NCBI GenBank assembly: GCA_045599805.1
Contig: JAZRWQ010000016.1
Coordinates: forward strand, 1-12,762
Length of the DNA stretch: 12,762 nt
Direction: 5' to 3'
From: JAZRWQ01 sp045599805
Lineage (GTDB): Bacteria; Bacillota; Clostridia; Oscillospirales; UMGS1783
Shown here piece after piece: positions 1 through 5,940 of this stretch. Positions within the stretch are counted from its first letter, which is position 1, and every line of letters starts with the position of its first letter. The notes below the pieces were generated by a model. The model did no database searches. It saw nothing but the letters and a program-made list of their open reading frames with translations, and had not been told where the DNA came from. The translations under genes and the position numbers were made by a program.

Positions 1-88
1 CGCACCGCACTCCCCGAGGGAAAGGCGAAAATGATATAGCCTTAAAAGCATCGCACCGCACTCCCCGAGGGATAGGAAAAAAAGAATC
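1..88. repeat. Two-unit 51-bp tandem repeat, cut by the window edge
   Basis: A GC-rich block starting cgcaccgcactccccg is exactly repeated for 21 bp at 1-21 and 52-72. Similarity continues more weakly for about another 15 bases (gggaaaggcgaaaa against gggataggaaaaaa), so the second unit is a diverged copy with a 51-bp period. The first copy abuts the window start, so further units may lie to the left. No gene or function is evident. Confidence 0.6.
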
Positions 89-91
89 AGG

Positions 92-148
92 AATGTCGTT
101 TTGAACCCGAAGCTGTATGCGATACTGCGAGAGGTTCAAAACGGCATT
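92..148. repeat. 57-nt two-stage hairpin (palindrome)
   Basis: The arms 92-107 and 133-148 pair over 16 bp with a single G-U wobble. After a small internal loop (108-111 against 129-132), an inner stem follows: 112-118 with 122-128, seven pairs with one U-U mismatch, closed by the loop gcg. No T-tract follows on either side, so it is not a typical terminator. It could be an intergenic palindromic repeat or a structured RNA. It lies beyond the terminator of the minus-strand mrp gene. Confidence 0.6.
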
Positions 149-164
149 AGTAAAACGAATACAA

Positions 165-195
165 TAAAAAGAAACTCGGCATTTGCCGAGTTTCT
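165..195 (-). terminator. Rho-independent terminator for mrp
   Basis: Positions 171-180 (gaaactcggc) pair perfectly with 185-194 around the tetranucleotide loop attt, and the 170/195 pair extends the stem. Read on the minus strand the stem is followed by a run of five T (positions 170-166). This fits a terminator about 100 bases past the mrp stop codon. The plus-strand side is only moderately T-rich. Confidence 0.8.
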
Positions 196-290
196 ACTTC
201 TTTATTCAGATTTCATCAAAGCTGCAAAACCATAATAAAGGTTAAAGCCTTAATTTTATTGTTACTTTCGTTTTACGTCCTGAACTTTTT

Positions 291-1124
291 TTACATCCCT
301 GTAATTTCTATCATGTCGGCGAGTTTGTCAAGCCAGTCGCCCTCAAACAGCTCGATAACGCCTTCGTCGCATGCGGCAGAAAGCTTAACGTCTATGGGCA
401 TCTGCGCATAGTTTGCGATCTCAAATTCTGCGGCGGTCTCTTTTACCTTTGACTGGCCGAATATTTCAAGCTTCTTGCCGCAGTCGGGGCATACAGCGTA
501 GCTCATATTTTCCACAAGCCCAATAACGGGAATGTTCATCATGCTTGCCATGTTGAATGCCTTGGCAACGATCATGGAAACCAATTCCTGCGGCGAGGTT
601 ACGATAATAACGCCGTCAAGAGGGATGGACTGGAAAACGGTGAGGGGAACATCGCCCGTTCCGGGAGGCATATCAACGAACATGTAGTCAATGTCGCCCC
701 AGTTGGTGTCGGTCCAGAACTGCTTTACAACGCCTGCGATAACGGGACCTCTCCAGATGACCGGCAGGGTTTCCTCTTCAAGCAGCAGGTTTAAGGATAC
801 TACCTTGATGCCGGTTTTGGTTTCAACGGGGTTGATAACCTCTTCATTCTCCTGCGCAGTGCATCTTAAATTATTGATGCCGAAGCATTTGGGGATTGAA
901 GGCCCCGTAACGTCGGCGTCCATAATGGCGGTCTTATAGCCCTTGCGGTTCATTAAAACGGCGAGCAGGGAGGTTACCATGGATTTGCCTACGCCGCCCT
1001 TGCCGGAAACAACGCCGATAACCTTTTTTATTTTACTGCCCTCGTGGGGCTGTTCAATGAAGCTTTGCTGTCTGTCCTTGCAATCGGAGGAGCAGGTGGA
1101 GCAATCATGTGTACATTCGCTCAT
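291..1124 (-). CDS. mrp: Mrp/ApbC-family P-loop ATPase, Fe-S cluster carrier
   Basis: A 277-residue protein of the Mrp/NBP35/ApbC branch of deviant Walker A (MinD/ParA-like) NTPases. Members carry or load iron-sulfur clusters onto apoproteins in the cytosol. Visible motifs are the deviant Walker A GKGGVGKS (41-48), the switch region DADVTGPSIP (69-78), DMPPGTGD (151-158) and a C-terminal CPDC (212-215). The two C-terminal cysteines are the usual cluster-bridging pair at the dimer interface. The N-terminus carries four extra cysteines (C4, C8, C11, C15) in a C-x3-C-x2-C-x3-C spacing before the ATPase domain begins near residue 33. The start is supported by an AAAAGGAG ribosome binding site about 8 bases upstream. 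The gene is monocistronic, with its own promoter (1180-1208) and terminator (165-195). Confidence 0.93.
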   Translation of the reverse strand: MSECTHDCSTCSSDCKDRQQSFIEQPHEGSKIKKVIGVVSGKGGVGKSMVTSLLAVLMNRKGYKTAIMDADVTGPSIPKCFGINNLRCTAQENEEVINPVETKTGIKVVSLNLLLEEETLPVIWRGPVIAGVVKQFWTDTNWGDIDYMFVDMPPGTGDVPLTVFQSIPLDGVIIVTSPQELVSMIVAKAFNMASMMNIPVIGLVENMSYAVCPDCGKKLEIFGQSKVKETAAEFEIANYAQMPIDVKLSAACDEGVIELFEGDWLDKLADMIEITGM

Positions 1125-1179
1125 GTGGATATCTCCTTTTATGTTAAATATATTTTAGTATTAAGTACCTTATTTGTAT

Positions 1180-1208
1180 ATTATACATTGTAAAATTATT
1201 TTTTTCAA
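1180..1208 (-). promoter_or_regulatory. Sigma-A-type promoter of mrp
   Basis: On the minus strand TTGAAA (1208-1203) is followed by a 17-base spacer and a perfect TATAAT (1185-1180). Transcription would start near 1173, leaving a leader of about 50 bases before the mrp start codon. Confidence 0.8.
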
Positions 1209-1227
1209 TAGGCGGATATATTGAAAA
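1202..1227. promoter_or_regulatory. 9-bp inverted repeat embracing both divergent -35 boxes
   Basis: ttttcaata (1202-1210) and tattgaaaa (1219-1227) are perfect inverted copies separated by ggcggata. Each arm contains the -35 box of one of the two divergent promoters. This may be an operator for a dimeric regulator, or simply the symmetry produced by two similar -35 boxes. A regulatory role is inference. Confidence 0.4.
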
Positions 1228-1249
1228 GAATATAAAACTAATGTATAAT
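1221..1249 (+). promoter_or_regulatory. Sigma-A-type promoter of the GT2/GtrA operon
   Basis: TTGAAA (1221-1226), a 17-base spacer and TATAAT (1244-1249). The predicted start is near 1256, giving a leader of about 25 bases that just contains the ribosome binding site TAAGGAG at 1267-1273. It is the near mirror image of the mrp promoter, and both -10 boxes are preceded by ATG. Confidence 0.8.
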
Positions 1250-1280
1250 TACATTATAACCCATGTTAAGGAGAAAAAAT

Positions 1281-1757
1281 ATGATATTTTTAAAGATACT
1301 TATAACCGTCATCGTTATCGCAGGCGTAGGTGTGCTTGCTGTCTTCCAGCTACGCAGAGTGCAGGAGGTTGCCATCCTTCCCGGCGGAATGACCTTTTTC
1401 AGCTCCAAAACAAAAATGTATGTTTCCGGCATTTTAAGCGTTTTGACCTTTATCGCCTCGATAGTTGCCATATGGCTGTGGATAGGCTATCTTATCTTCA
1501 CCTTTGTCGGCGTGACACTTATTCTTATGGAGCTTGCCATTTCCTGCTACTGCGCATTAAGCGATAAGGTGCTGTTCGTTATGCAGCATATGCCGCTTAA
1601 GGAGATACGCTCGATAAGCACAAAGGATAAAGGCAAGGGTTATCAGGTTGAATTTGACTTTAACGGCGTTATCTTCAAGCATAATTTCAATATCGAGGGC
1701 TATGAATATATAAAGGCTGCCAAGCGCAACCGCAAGGCTCTTTCCGAGGGCAAATAA
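1281..1757 (+). CDS. Unknown small integral membrane protein
   Basis: A 158-residue protein that I do not assign to a family. It has a hydrophobic N-terminal segment (about residues 3-23) and two closely spaced hydrophobic segments (about 47-67 and 69-92). A polar, probably cytosolic tail follows (95-158), rich in lysine, ending in a beta-rich stretch (YQVEFDFNG, residues 121-129) and a basic C-terminus. An in-frame ATG exists at 1263. I prefer 1281 because TAAGGAG (1267-1273) lies 7 bases before it, while 1263 would have no ribosome binding site and would sit almost on the predicted transcription start. The gene is first in an operon with a GtrB-like glycosyltransferase and a GtrA-like protein. 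It ends 10 bases before the next start, so a role in the same membrane glycosylation process is plausible but unproven. Confidence 0.8.
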   Translation: MIFLKILITVIVIAGVGVLAVFQLRRVQEVAILPGGMTFFSSKTKMYVSGILSVLTFIASIVAIWLWIGYLIFTFVGVTLILMELAISCYCALSDKVLFVMQHMPLKEIRSISTKDKGKGYQVEFDFNGVIFKHNFNIEGYEYIKAAKRNRKALSEGK

Positions 1758-1767
1758 GGAGCGTATT

Positions 1768-2718
1768 ATGACAAAGCTTTATCTTGTGCTTCCCTGCTAT
1801 AACGAGGAGGCCGTACTACCCGAAACATCGGCACGCTTAAAAGAAAAAATGAGCGCTCTGATATCATCCGGCAGAATATCGGAGGATAGCCGCGTTGTTC
1901 TGGTAAACGACGGCTCAAAGGATAAAACGTGGGATATCATTTCGTCCTTGCACGGTAAGGATAAACTCTTTTCCGGCATAAAGCTGTCGCGTAACCGCGG
2001 CCATCAGAACGCTCTGCTTGCCGGGCTTATGACGGTCAAGGATATGGCGGACGCCGTTATATCCATGGATGCCGATCTGCAGGACGATATCAACGCCATC
2101 GACGGTATGCTTACCGAATTCGAAAACGGCAGTGATATCGTTTACGGCGTGCGCTCCGAAAGAAAAACTGACACCGCCTTTAAGCGCATGACCGCCCACG
2201 GTTTCTATAAGCTTATGAGCGTTATGGGCGCCGAGGTGGTTTTCGATCATGCCGATTACCGTCTTATGTCATCCAGGGCTCTTAATGCGCTCTCCGAATT
2301 CAAAGAGGTAAATCTCTTCCTTCGCGGCATGGTGCCCATGGTCGGGTTTAAAAGCAGCAAGGTTTACTACGAGCGCGGCGAACGCTTTGCCGGCGAAAGC
2401 AAATACCCCCTTAAAAAGATGCTGTCCTTTGCCTTTGAGGGCATAACCTCCCTTTCCGTAAAGCCCATTGAAATCATAATTCGTCTCGGTATACTTAATG
2501 CGGTCATAGGCTTCGGCGTGTTGATTTACGCATTCATCCGCGCTCTCATGGGCGCAGATAACGCCGCTGTTTCCGCAGTTGCCGGCTCTTTATGGTTCCT
2601 TGGCGGCGGCATAATGCTTTCTCTGGGCGTTGTGGGCAAATACGTCGGGAAGATATATATGGAAACAAAGGCGCGCCCGCGCTTTATCATCGAAAGCTTT
2701 ATTCATGAGGATATGTGA
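1768..2718 (+). CDS. GT2 polyprenyl-phosphate glycosyltransferase, GtrB/DPM1-like
   Basis: A 316-residue family 2 glycosyltransferase of the dolichyl/undecaprenyl-phosphate sugar synthase type. Members transfer a sugar from a nucleotide donor to polyprenyl phosphate on the cytosolic membrane face. The GT-A domain starts directly (LYLVLPCYNEE, residues 4-14) and contains VNDGS (46-50), the DXD-type metal/nucleotide motif DADLQDD (101-107), and the GESKYPLKKM segment (209-218) typical of the juxtamembrane region. Two hydrophobic segments follow (about 234-258 and 267-292), as in GtrB-type enzymes. The ribosome binding site AAGGAG overlaps the previous stop codon. The sugar is not predictable. 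With the GtrA-like gene behind it, the pair probably makes and flips a lipid-linked monosaccharide used to modify a wall polymer or another glycan. Confidence 0.92.
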   Translation: MTKLYLVLPCYNEEAVLPETSARLKEKMSALISSGRISEDSRVVLVNDGSKDKTWDIISSLHGKDKLFSGIKLSRNRGHQNALLAGLMTVKDMADAVISMDADLQDDINAIDGMLTEFENGSDIVYGVRSERKTDTAFKRMTAHGFYKLMSVMGAEVVFDHADYRLMSSRALNALSEFKEVNLFLRGMVPMVGFKSSKVYYERGERFAGESKYPLKKMLSFAFEGITSLSVKPIEIIIRLGILNAVIGFGVLIYAFIRALMGADNAAVSAVAGSLWFLGGGIMLSLGVVGKYVGKIYMETKARPRFIIESFIHEDM

Positions 2719-3134
2719 TGAAAAATTTTCTGAAAAAGTTTTTTTCAAATCAGGCTGTGCGTTTCCTTATGGTCGGAGCGATAAATACCCTTGTTGGCAC
2801 CGGAATAATGTTCCTGCTGCTCAATCTGACTGAAACCCCCTACTGGATATGCGTTGCCGCAAACTATATAACGGGCGGTATAGTGAGTTATTTCCTGAAT
2901 AAGTATTTCACCTTCCGCAATAATGAAAAGAGCTTTAAACAGGTTGTGCTGTTTGTTGCCGTAATGGTTGTATGTGTTGTGCTTGCCCACGGTATCGCGA
3001 AGCCCCTTGTGTTTAAACTGCTTGCCGGTAAATCCGAATCCCTGCAGAAAAATATTTCCGCACTTGCCGGCACTGTCCTGTATACCATACTTAATTTCAT
3101 CGGTCAGAAATTCATCGCTTTCAAAAAGAAATAA
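2718..3134 (+). CDS. GtrA-family membrane protein (putative lipid-linked sugar flippase)
   Basis: A 138-residue protein with four predicted transmembrane segments (about 13-36, 42-62, 74-100, 107-132). It has the GtrA-family hallmarks RFLMVGAINTLVG near the N-terminus and YFLNKYFTFR (58-67) after the second segment. GtrA proteins are thought to move polyprenyl-phosphate-linked glucose across the cytoplasmic membrane. The ATG at 2718 overlaps the TGA of the glycosyltransferase by one base, which suggests translational coupling. A GTG one codon earlier (2715) is an alternative start. The gene is followed within 12 bases by a strong terminator, so it closes the operon. Confidence 0.9.
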   Translation: MKNFLKKFFSNQAVRFLMVGAINTLVGTGIMFLLLNLTETPYWICVAANYITGGIVSYFLNKYFTFRNNEKSFKQVVLFVAVMVVCVVLAHGIAKPLVFKLLAGKSESLQKNISALAGTVLYTILNFIGQKFIAFKKK

Positions 3135-3140
3135 AAATAA

Positions 3141-3178
3141 AAAACACTCGGACTTTACTAAGGTCCGAGTATTTTTTA
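3141..3178. terminator. Bidirectional terminator between gtrA-like gene and sigF
   Basis: actcggac (3146-3153) pairs with gtccgagt (3163-3170). Three inner pairs, one of them G-U, extend the stem around a three-base loop. On the plus strand it is followed by a six-T run, and on the minus strand by T-rich sequence after 3145, so it can end both convergent operons. The last bases of its plus-strand T-run are part of the sigF stop codon (3176-3178). Confidence 0.85.
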
Positions 3179-3811
3179 TGCTTCGAGCATCCCTTTCAAA
3201 ATGCCCAGTATCTTTTTCTCTTTTCGGGAAACCTGCACCTGCGTAAGGTTCATTACAGATGCCGTTTCCTTTTGAGTGAGCCCGTGAAAGTAGCGCAGGC
3301 GGATAAGTCTGCCGTCAGCCTTATTTAGACGTTCTACGGCATGTCTCACGGCAAGGGTGTCTGTATCCATTGCCAGGTCGCAAAAGCCGATATCGGCGGC
3401 ATTTTCGTCGTCTATCGACGCAGGGTACCTGGCGCTGTCAAGCGACTGCGCAATATCCTCGGCGCTCAGCCCCGAAAGGCGCGCAAGCTCCGAAACCGTG
3501 GGGCTTTCTCCCGTTTTCTTTTCGCAGTCGGATATGATACGGGATAAAAGCATATAGTTTTCCTTTATCGAGCGGGAAACCTTGACCGGACCGTTGTCGC
3601 GGATGTATCTTTTCATTTCTCCCAAAATCACCGGAACGGCATAGGTGGAAAAGGCGCAGCCGAAGGAGGCATCGAAATTTCTTATTGCCTTTATAAGTCC
3701 TATACTGCCCGCGCCCACAAGCTCTTCATATTCGATCGTGCTTTTTGAAAGCCTGCGCGCAAGGCTGTATACAAGCGGCAGATGCAAAGAGGCATCTATG
3801 ATATCGCTCAT
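3176..3811 (-). CDS. sigF: Forespore sigma factor SigF (SpoIIAC)
   Basis: A 211-residue sigma-70 family factor that directs early forespore transcription. Region 2 spans about 10-80 and includes LVGAGSIGLIKAI (31-43) and the core/-10 binding segment FSTYAVPVILGEMKRYIRD (54-72) followed by GPVKVSRS. Region 3 spans about 83-128. Region 4 is at 155-205, with LTQKETASVMNLTQVQVSR as the helix-turn-helix. These signatures match SigF/SigG. The start at 3811 forms an ATGA overlap with the spoIIAB stop. The frame stays open to 4030, but the extra residues are unlike any sigma factor and overlap spoIIAB. The protein begins almost at region 2.1 and is therefore several tens of residues shorter at the N-terminus than Bacillus SigF. 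It is held inactive by SpoIIAB. Confidence 0.93.
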   Translation of the reverse strand: MSDIIDASLHLPLVYSLARRLSKSTIEYEELVGAGSIGLIKAIRNFDASFGCAFSTYAVPVILGEMKRYIRDNGPVKVSRSIKENYMLLSRIISDCEKKTGESPTVSELARLSGLSAEDIAQSLDSARYPASIDDENAADIGFCDLAMDTDTLAVRHAVERLNKADGRLIRLRYFHGLTQKETASVMNLTQVQVSRKEKKILGILKGMLEA

Positions 3812-4233
3812 TTGCGTCTCAGCTTTCGGCGGATTACGACCTTTGTGCCCTTGTTGGGGATAGAGTATACCTTTAACGAATCGGAAAAGCTTTCCATAAT
3901 GGTAAAGCCCATGCCGGCGCGTTCGCCGGTGGTGCAGCTTGTGTATAACGGACGGCGCGCACGCGCGATATCTTCGATTCCGCAGCCCTTGTCGCGCACC
4001 GTTATCGTAACCGTCTCCTTTGCATCCCACGATGCGCTTATGTAAACCGTGCCTATGCAGTCGCGGTAGCCGTGCACTATGGCGTTGGTAACCGCCTCAC
4101 TCACCACCGTTTTGATTTCGGAAAGCTCGTCCAGTGCCGGGTCAAGCTGCATTAAAAATCCGGCAACGGCAACTCTGGCAAATCCCTCGTTGGAGGAACG
4201 GCTTAAGAAGCTCAAATTCATTTTGTTTTTCAT
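3808..4233 (-). CDS. spoIIAB: Anti-sigma F factor / serine kinase SpoIIAB
   Basis: A 141-residue GHKL-fold kinase that binds and inhibits SigF and phosphorylates the anti-anti-sigma factor SpoIIAA. The N box EAVTNAIVHGY (46-56) holds the Mg-ATP contacts. The G1 box is DKGCGIED (81-88) and the G2 region GERAGMGFTIME is near 103-114. The size fits the family. Translation starts at 4233 with an AGAGGTGG ribosome binding site about 7 bases upstream. The start overlaps the spoIIAA stop by four bases (ATGA), and the end overlaps the sigF start in the same way, so all three products are probably made in a coupled ratio. Confidence 0.95.
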   Translation of the reverse strand: MKNKMNLSFLSRSSNEGFARVAVAGFLMQLDPALDELSEIKTVVSEAVTNAIVHGYRDCIGTVYISASWDAKETVTITVRDKGCGIEDIARARRPLYTSCTTGERAGMGFTIMESFSDSLKVYSIPNKGTKVVIRRKLRRK

Positions 4234-4544
4234 TTTTTGACCACCTCTTTCACAAGACCTAATACGCCGCCCAGGGACAGCACCTTTCTTACCTGCGGTG
4301 TAAGCCCGTGAAGCACCGTCTGCGCGCCGAGCGAACGCGCAAGCTTATAGCGCCCGATGACGGCGGCAATGCCCGAGCTGTCGCAGAAGGGCACCTTGCT
4401 TAAATCCAGAAGCAAAAGCTTGGGGCGGTATTCGATTATAAGCGGATCGGTCTTCAGCTTTATATCCATCAGGTTGTGGTGATCCATTTCGCCCGAAAGG
4501 GAGATTATAAGCACGTCCCCTTCATATCTGCTTATTACGTCCAT
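4230..4544 (-). CDS. spoIIAA: Anti-anti-sigma factor SpoIIAA
   Basis: A 104-residue STAS-domain protein. In its unphosphorylated form it releases SigF from SpoIIAB. In its phosphorylated form it must be reactivated by SpoIIE, which is not in the window. The motif FCDSSGIAAVIGRYK (53-67) carries the phosphorylatable serine, by alignment S56, directly after D55. GEMDHHN (18-24) matches the SpoIIAA N-terminal signature GELDHH. A GAGGTGA ribosome binding site lies about 7 bases before the ATG at 4544. It is the first gene of the spoIIA operon. Confidence 0.95.
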   Translation of the reverse strand: MDVISRYEGDVLIISLSGEMDHHNLMDIKLKTDPLIIEYRPKLLLLDLSKVPFCDSSGIAAVIGRYKLARSLGAQTVLHGLTPQVRKVLSLGGVLGLVKEVVKK

Positions 4545-4641
4545 TCTTTTTCACCTCGGTAAAATAATATACCACCTATGCTAAAAAATATGTCGATATG
4601 CGTAACAGAAATTAAATTTTTATAAAGCTTTTCGTGAAAGG
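4545..4641. other. Spacer upstream of spoIIAA, no convincing promoter seen
   Basis: spoIIA operons are usually transcribed by sigma-H in related spore formers. On the minus strand here I find the ribosome binding site but neither a clear AGGAWWT/GAAT sigma-H pair nor a good sigma-A pair. A weak TTTCAC-17-TTTAAT arrangement exists but is not convincing. The stretch is A/T-rich and shows no strong hairpin. Confidence 0.4.
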
Positions 4642-4670
4642 TTGATAAAAAACCGAAAGTGTCTTATAAT
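4642..4670 (+). promoter_or_regulatory. Sigma-A-type promoter of the aminopeptidase-relQ operon
   Basis: TTGATA (4642-4647), a 17-base spacer and a perfect TATAAT (4665-4670). Transcription would begin near 4677, about 26 bases before the ATG. The leader contains the ribosome binding site AAAGGAG at 4689-4695. Confidence 0.8.
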
Positions 4671-4702
4671 ATAATCAGGAGAAATAATAAAGGAGATTTG
4701 AT

Positions 4703-5923
4703 ATGGATAAACAGTCGGAATACGCAAAGCTTGTAGTCGAAGTAGGACTTAATATACAAAAGGGGCAGCGCCTTATAATATCCTGCCCGGTTTCCTGCGC
4801 ATATTTTGCGCGCAAATGCGCCGATGCCGCTTATGATGCCGGCTGCTGCGAGGTAGTCATGAACTGGCATGACGATTACCTCACAAGGCAGAAATATCTG
4901 AAGGCCGACAGCGCGGTTTTTGACAGCGTACCCAAATGGCGCTCGGAATTTTATAACGGCTATGCAAAGGAGGGCGCGGCATATCTTGCGATATCGGCAA
5001 GTGATCCCGAAAATATGCTGGGCGTTGATCCCGACAGGATAATGCGCTCGGAAATGGCATCGGGCAAGGCGCTTGAGATATTCCGCCGTCAGCAGATGAT
5101 AAGCGGATTCCAGTGGTGCATCGTTGCCATACCCATCGAAAGCTGGGCAAAAAAGGTGTTCCCCGAAAAGGAGAACGCGACCGATTTATTATGGGAGGCA
5201 ATTTATAAAACCATGCGCATTGACGGCAGCGGCAATGCCGTTGAAAACTGGAGAGCGCATCTTAATAAGCTTGAGGAGCGCAAAAATAAGCTCAATTCGT
5301 TGAATCTTCGCAAACTGCACTATGAAAACAGCCTGGGCACCGATTTGTATATCGAGCTTTCCGAAAAGCACAGATGGGAGTCGGGCGCCGATAAATCACA
5401 AAAGGGCGTAAACTTCGTTGCCAATATGCCCACCGAGGAAATATTTACCGCGCCCTTGAAATACGGCATCAACGGCATAGTTTACGCTGCCTTGCCCCTT
5501 ATAAAGGACGGCAATGTTATCGAGAACTTTTACATGAAGGTAAAGGACGGCAAAATAACCGAGGTGCACGCGCAAAAGGGCGAGGATATACTTAAAAACT
5601 CGATAAGTGTGGACGAGGGCGCAAGCTATTTCGGCGAGGTCGCTTTGGTGCCCTATGACAGCCCGATATCCAATATGAAGATACTTTTCTACGATACCCT
5701 GTTTGATGAAAACGCTTCCTGCCATCTTGCCTTCGGCGAGGGCTATCCCTCCTGCATCGAGGGCGGCAGCGAAATGACCAAGGAAGAGCTTATCGCAAAC
5801 GGCGTGAACGATTCCATTGCCCATTGCGACTTTATGGTGGGAACGAAGGATTTGAATATAACCGGCACCGATAAAGACGGAAAGGACATACCCATATTCA
5901 GAAACGGCAACTTTGTATTCTGA
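4703..5923 (+). CDS. M29-family metallo-aminopeptidase (AmpS/PepS type)
   Basis: A 406-residue cytosolic aminopeptidase of family M29 that removes N-terminal residues from peptides with two divalent metal ions. The family's metal and active-site residues can be placed: E245/E246 in MPTEEIFTAP (242-251), E312 in GEVALVP (311-317), H341 and Y348 in SCHLAFGEGYP (339-349), and H374 and D376 in AHCDFMVG (373-380). Their spacing agrees with Thermus AmpT (E250, E316, H345, Y352, H376, D378, from memory), and the length is normal for the family. The start has AAAGGAG 7 bases upstream. The next gene, a RelQ-type synthetase, begins 17 bases after the stop and has no promoter of its own, so peptide turnover and alarmone synthesis are probably co-transcribed. 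Confidence 0.93.
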   Translation: MDKQSEYAKLVVEVGLNIQKGQRLIISCPVSCAYFARKCADAAYDAGCCEVVMNWHDDYLTRQKYLKADSAVFDSVPKWRSEFYNGYAKEGAAYLAISASDPENMLGVDPDRIMRSEMASGKALEIFRRQQMISGFQWCIVAIPIESWAKKVFPEKENATDLLWEAIYKTMRIDGSGNAVENWRAHLNKLEERKNKLNSLNLRKLHYENSLGTDLYIELSEKHRWESGADKSQKGVNFVANMPTEEIFTAPLKYGINGIVYAALPLIKDGNVIENFYMKVKDGKITEVHAQKGEDILKNSISVDEGASYFGEVALVPYDSPISNMKILFYDTLFDENASCHLAFGEGYPSCIEGGSEMTKEELIANGVNDSIAHCDFMVGTKDLNITGTDKDGKDIPIFRNGNFVF

Positions 5924-5940
5924 TTGAAAGGAGCTTACGT

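Noticed and set aside
1..72. CRISPR array end (21-bp repeat with a 30-bp spacer)
   Set aside because: Only two repeats are visible, the repeat is short, the putative spacer and the sequence after the second repeat are similar to each other, and there are no cas genes. A diverged tandem repeat fits better.
1263..1280. Start of the first membrane protein at the ATG 1263
   Set aside because: TAAGGAG lies after this ATG and at the right distance from the ATG at 1281. The upstream start has no ribosome binding site and nearly coincides with the predicted transcription start.
3812..4030. N-terminal extension of SigF to 284 residues
   Set aside because: The extra residues overlap spoIIAB in another frame, look like a shadow translation and have no sigma-factor similarity. 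The ATGA overlap at 3808-3811 gives a natural start.
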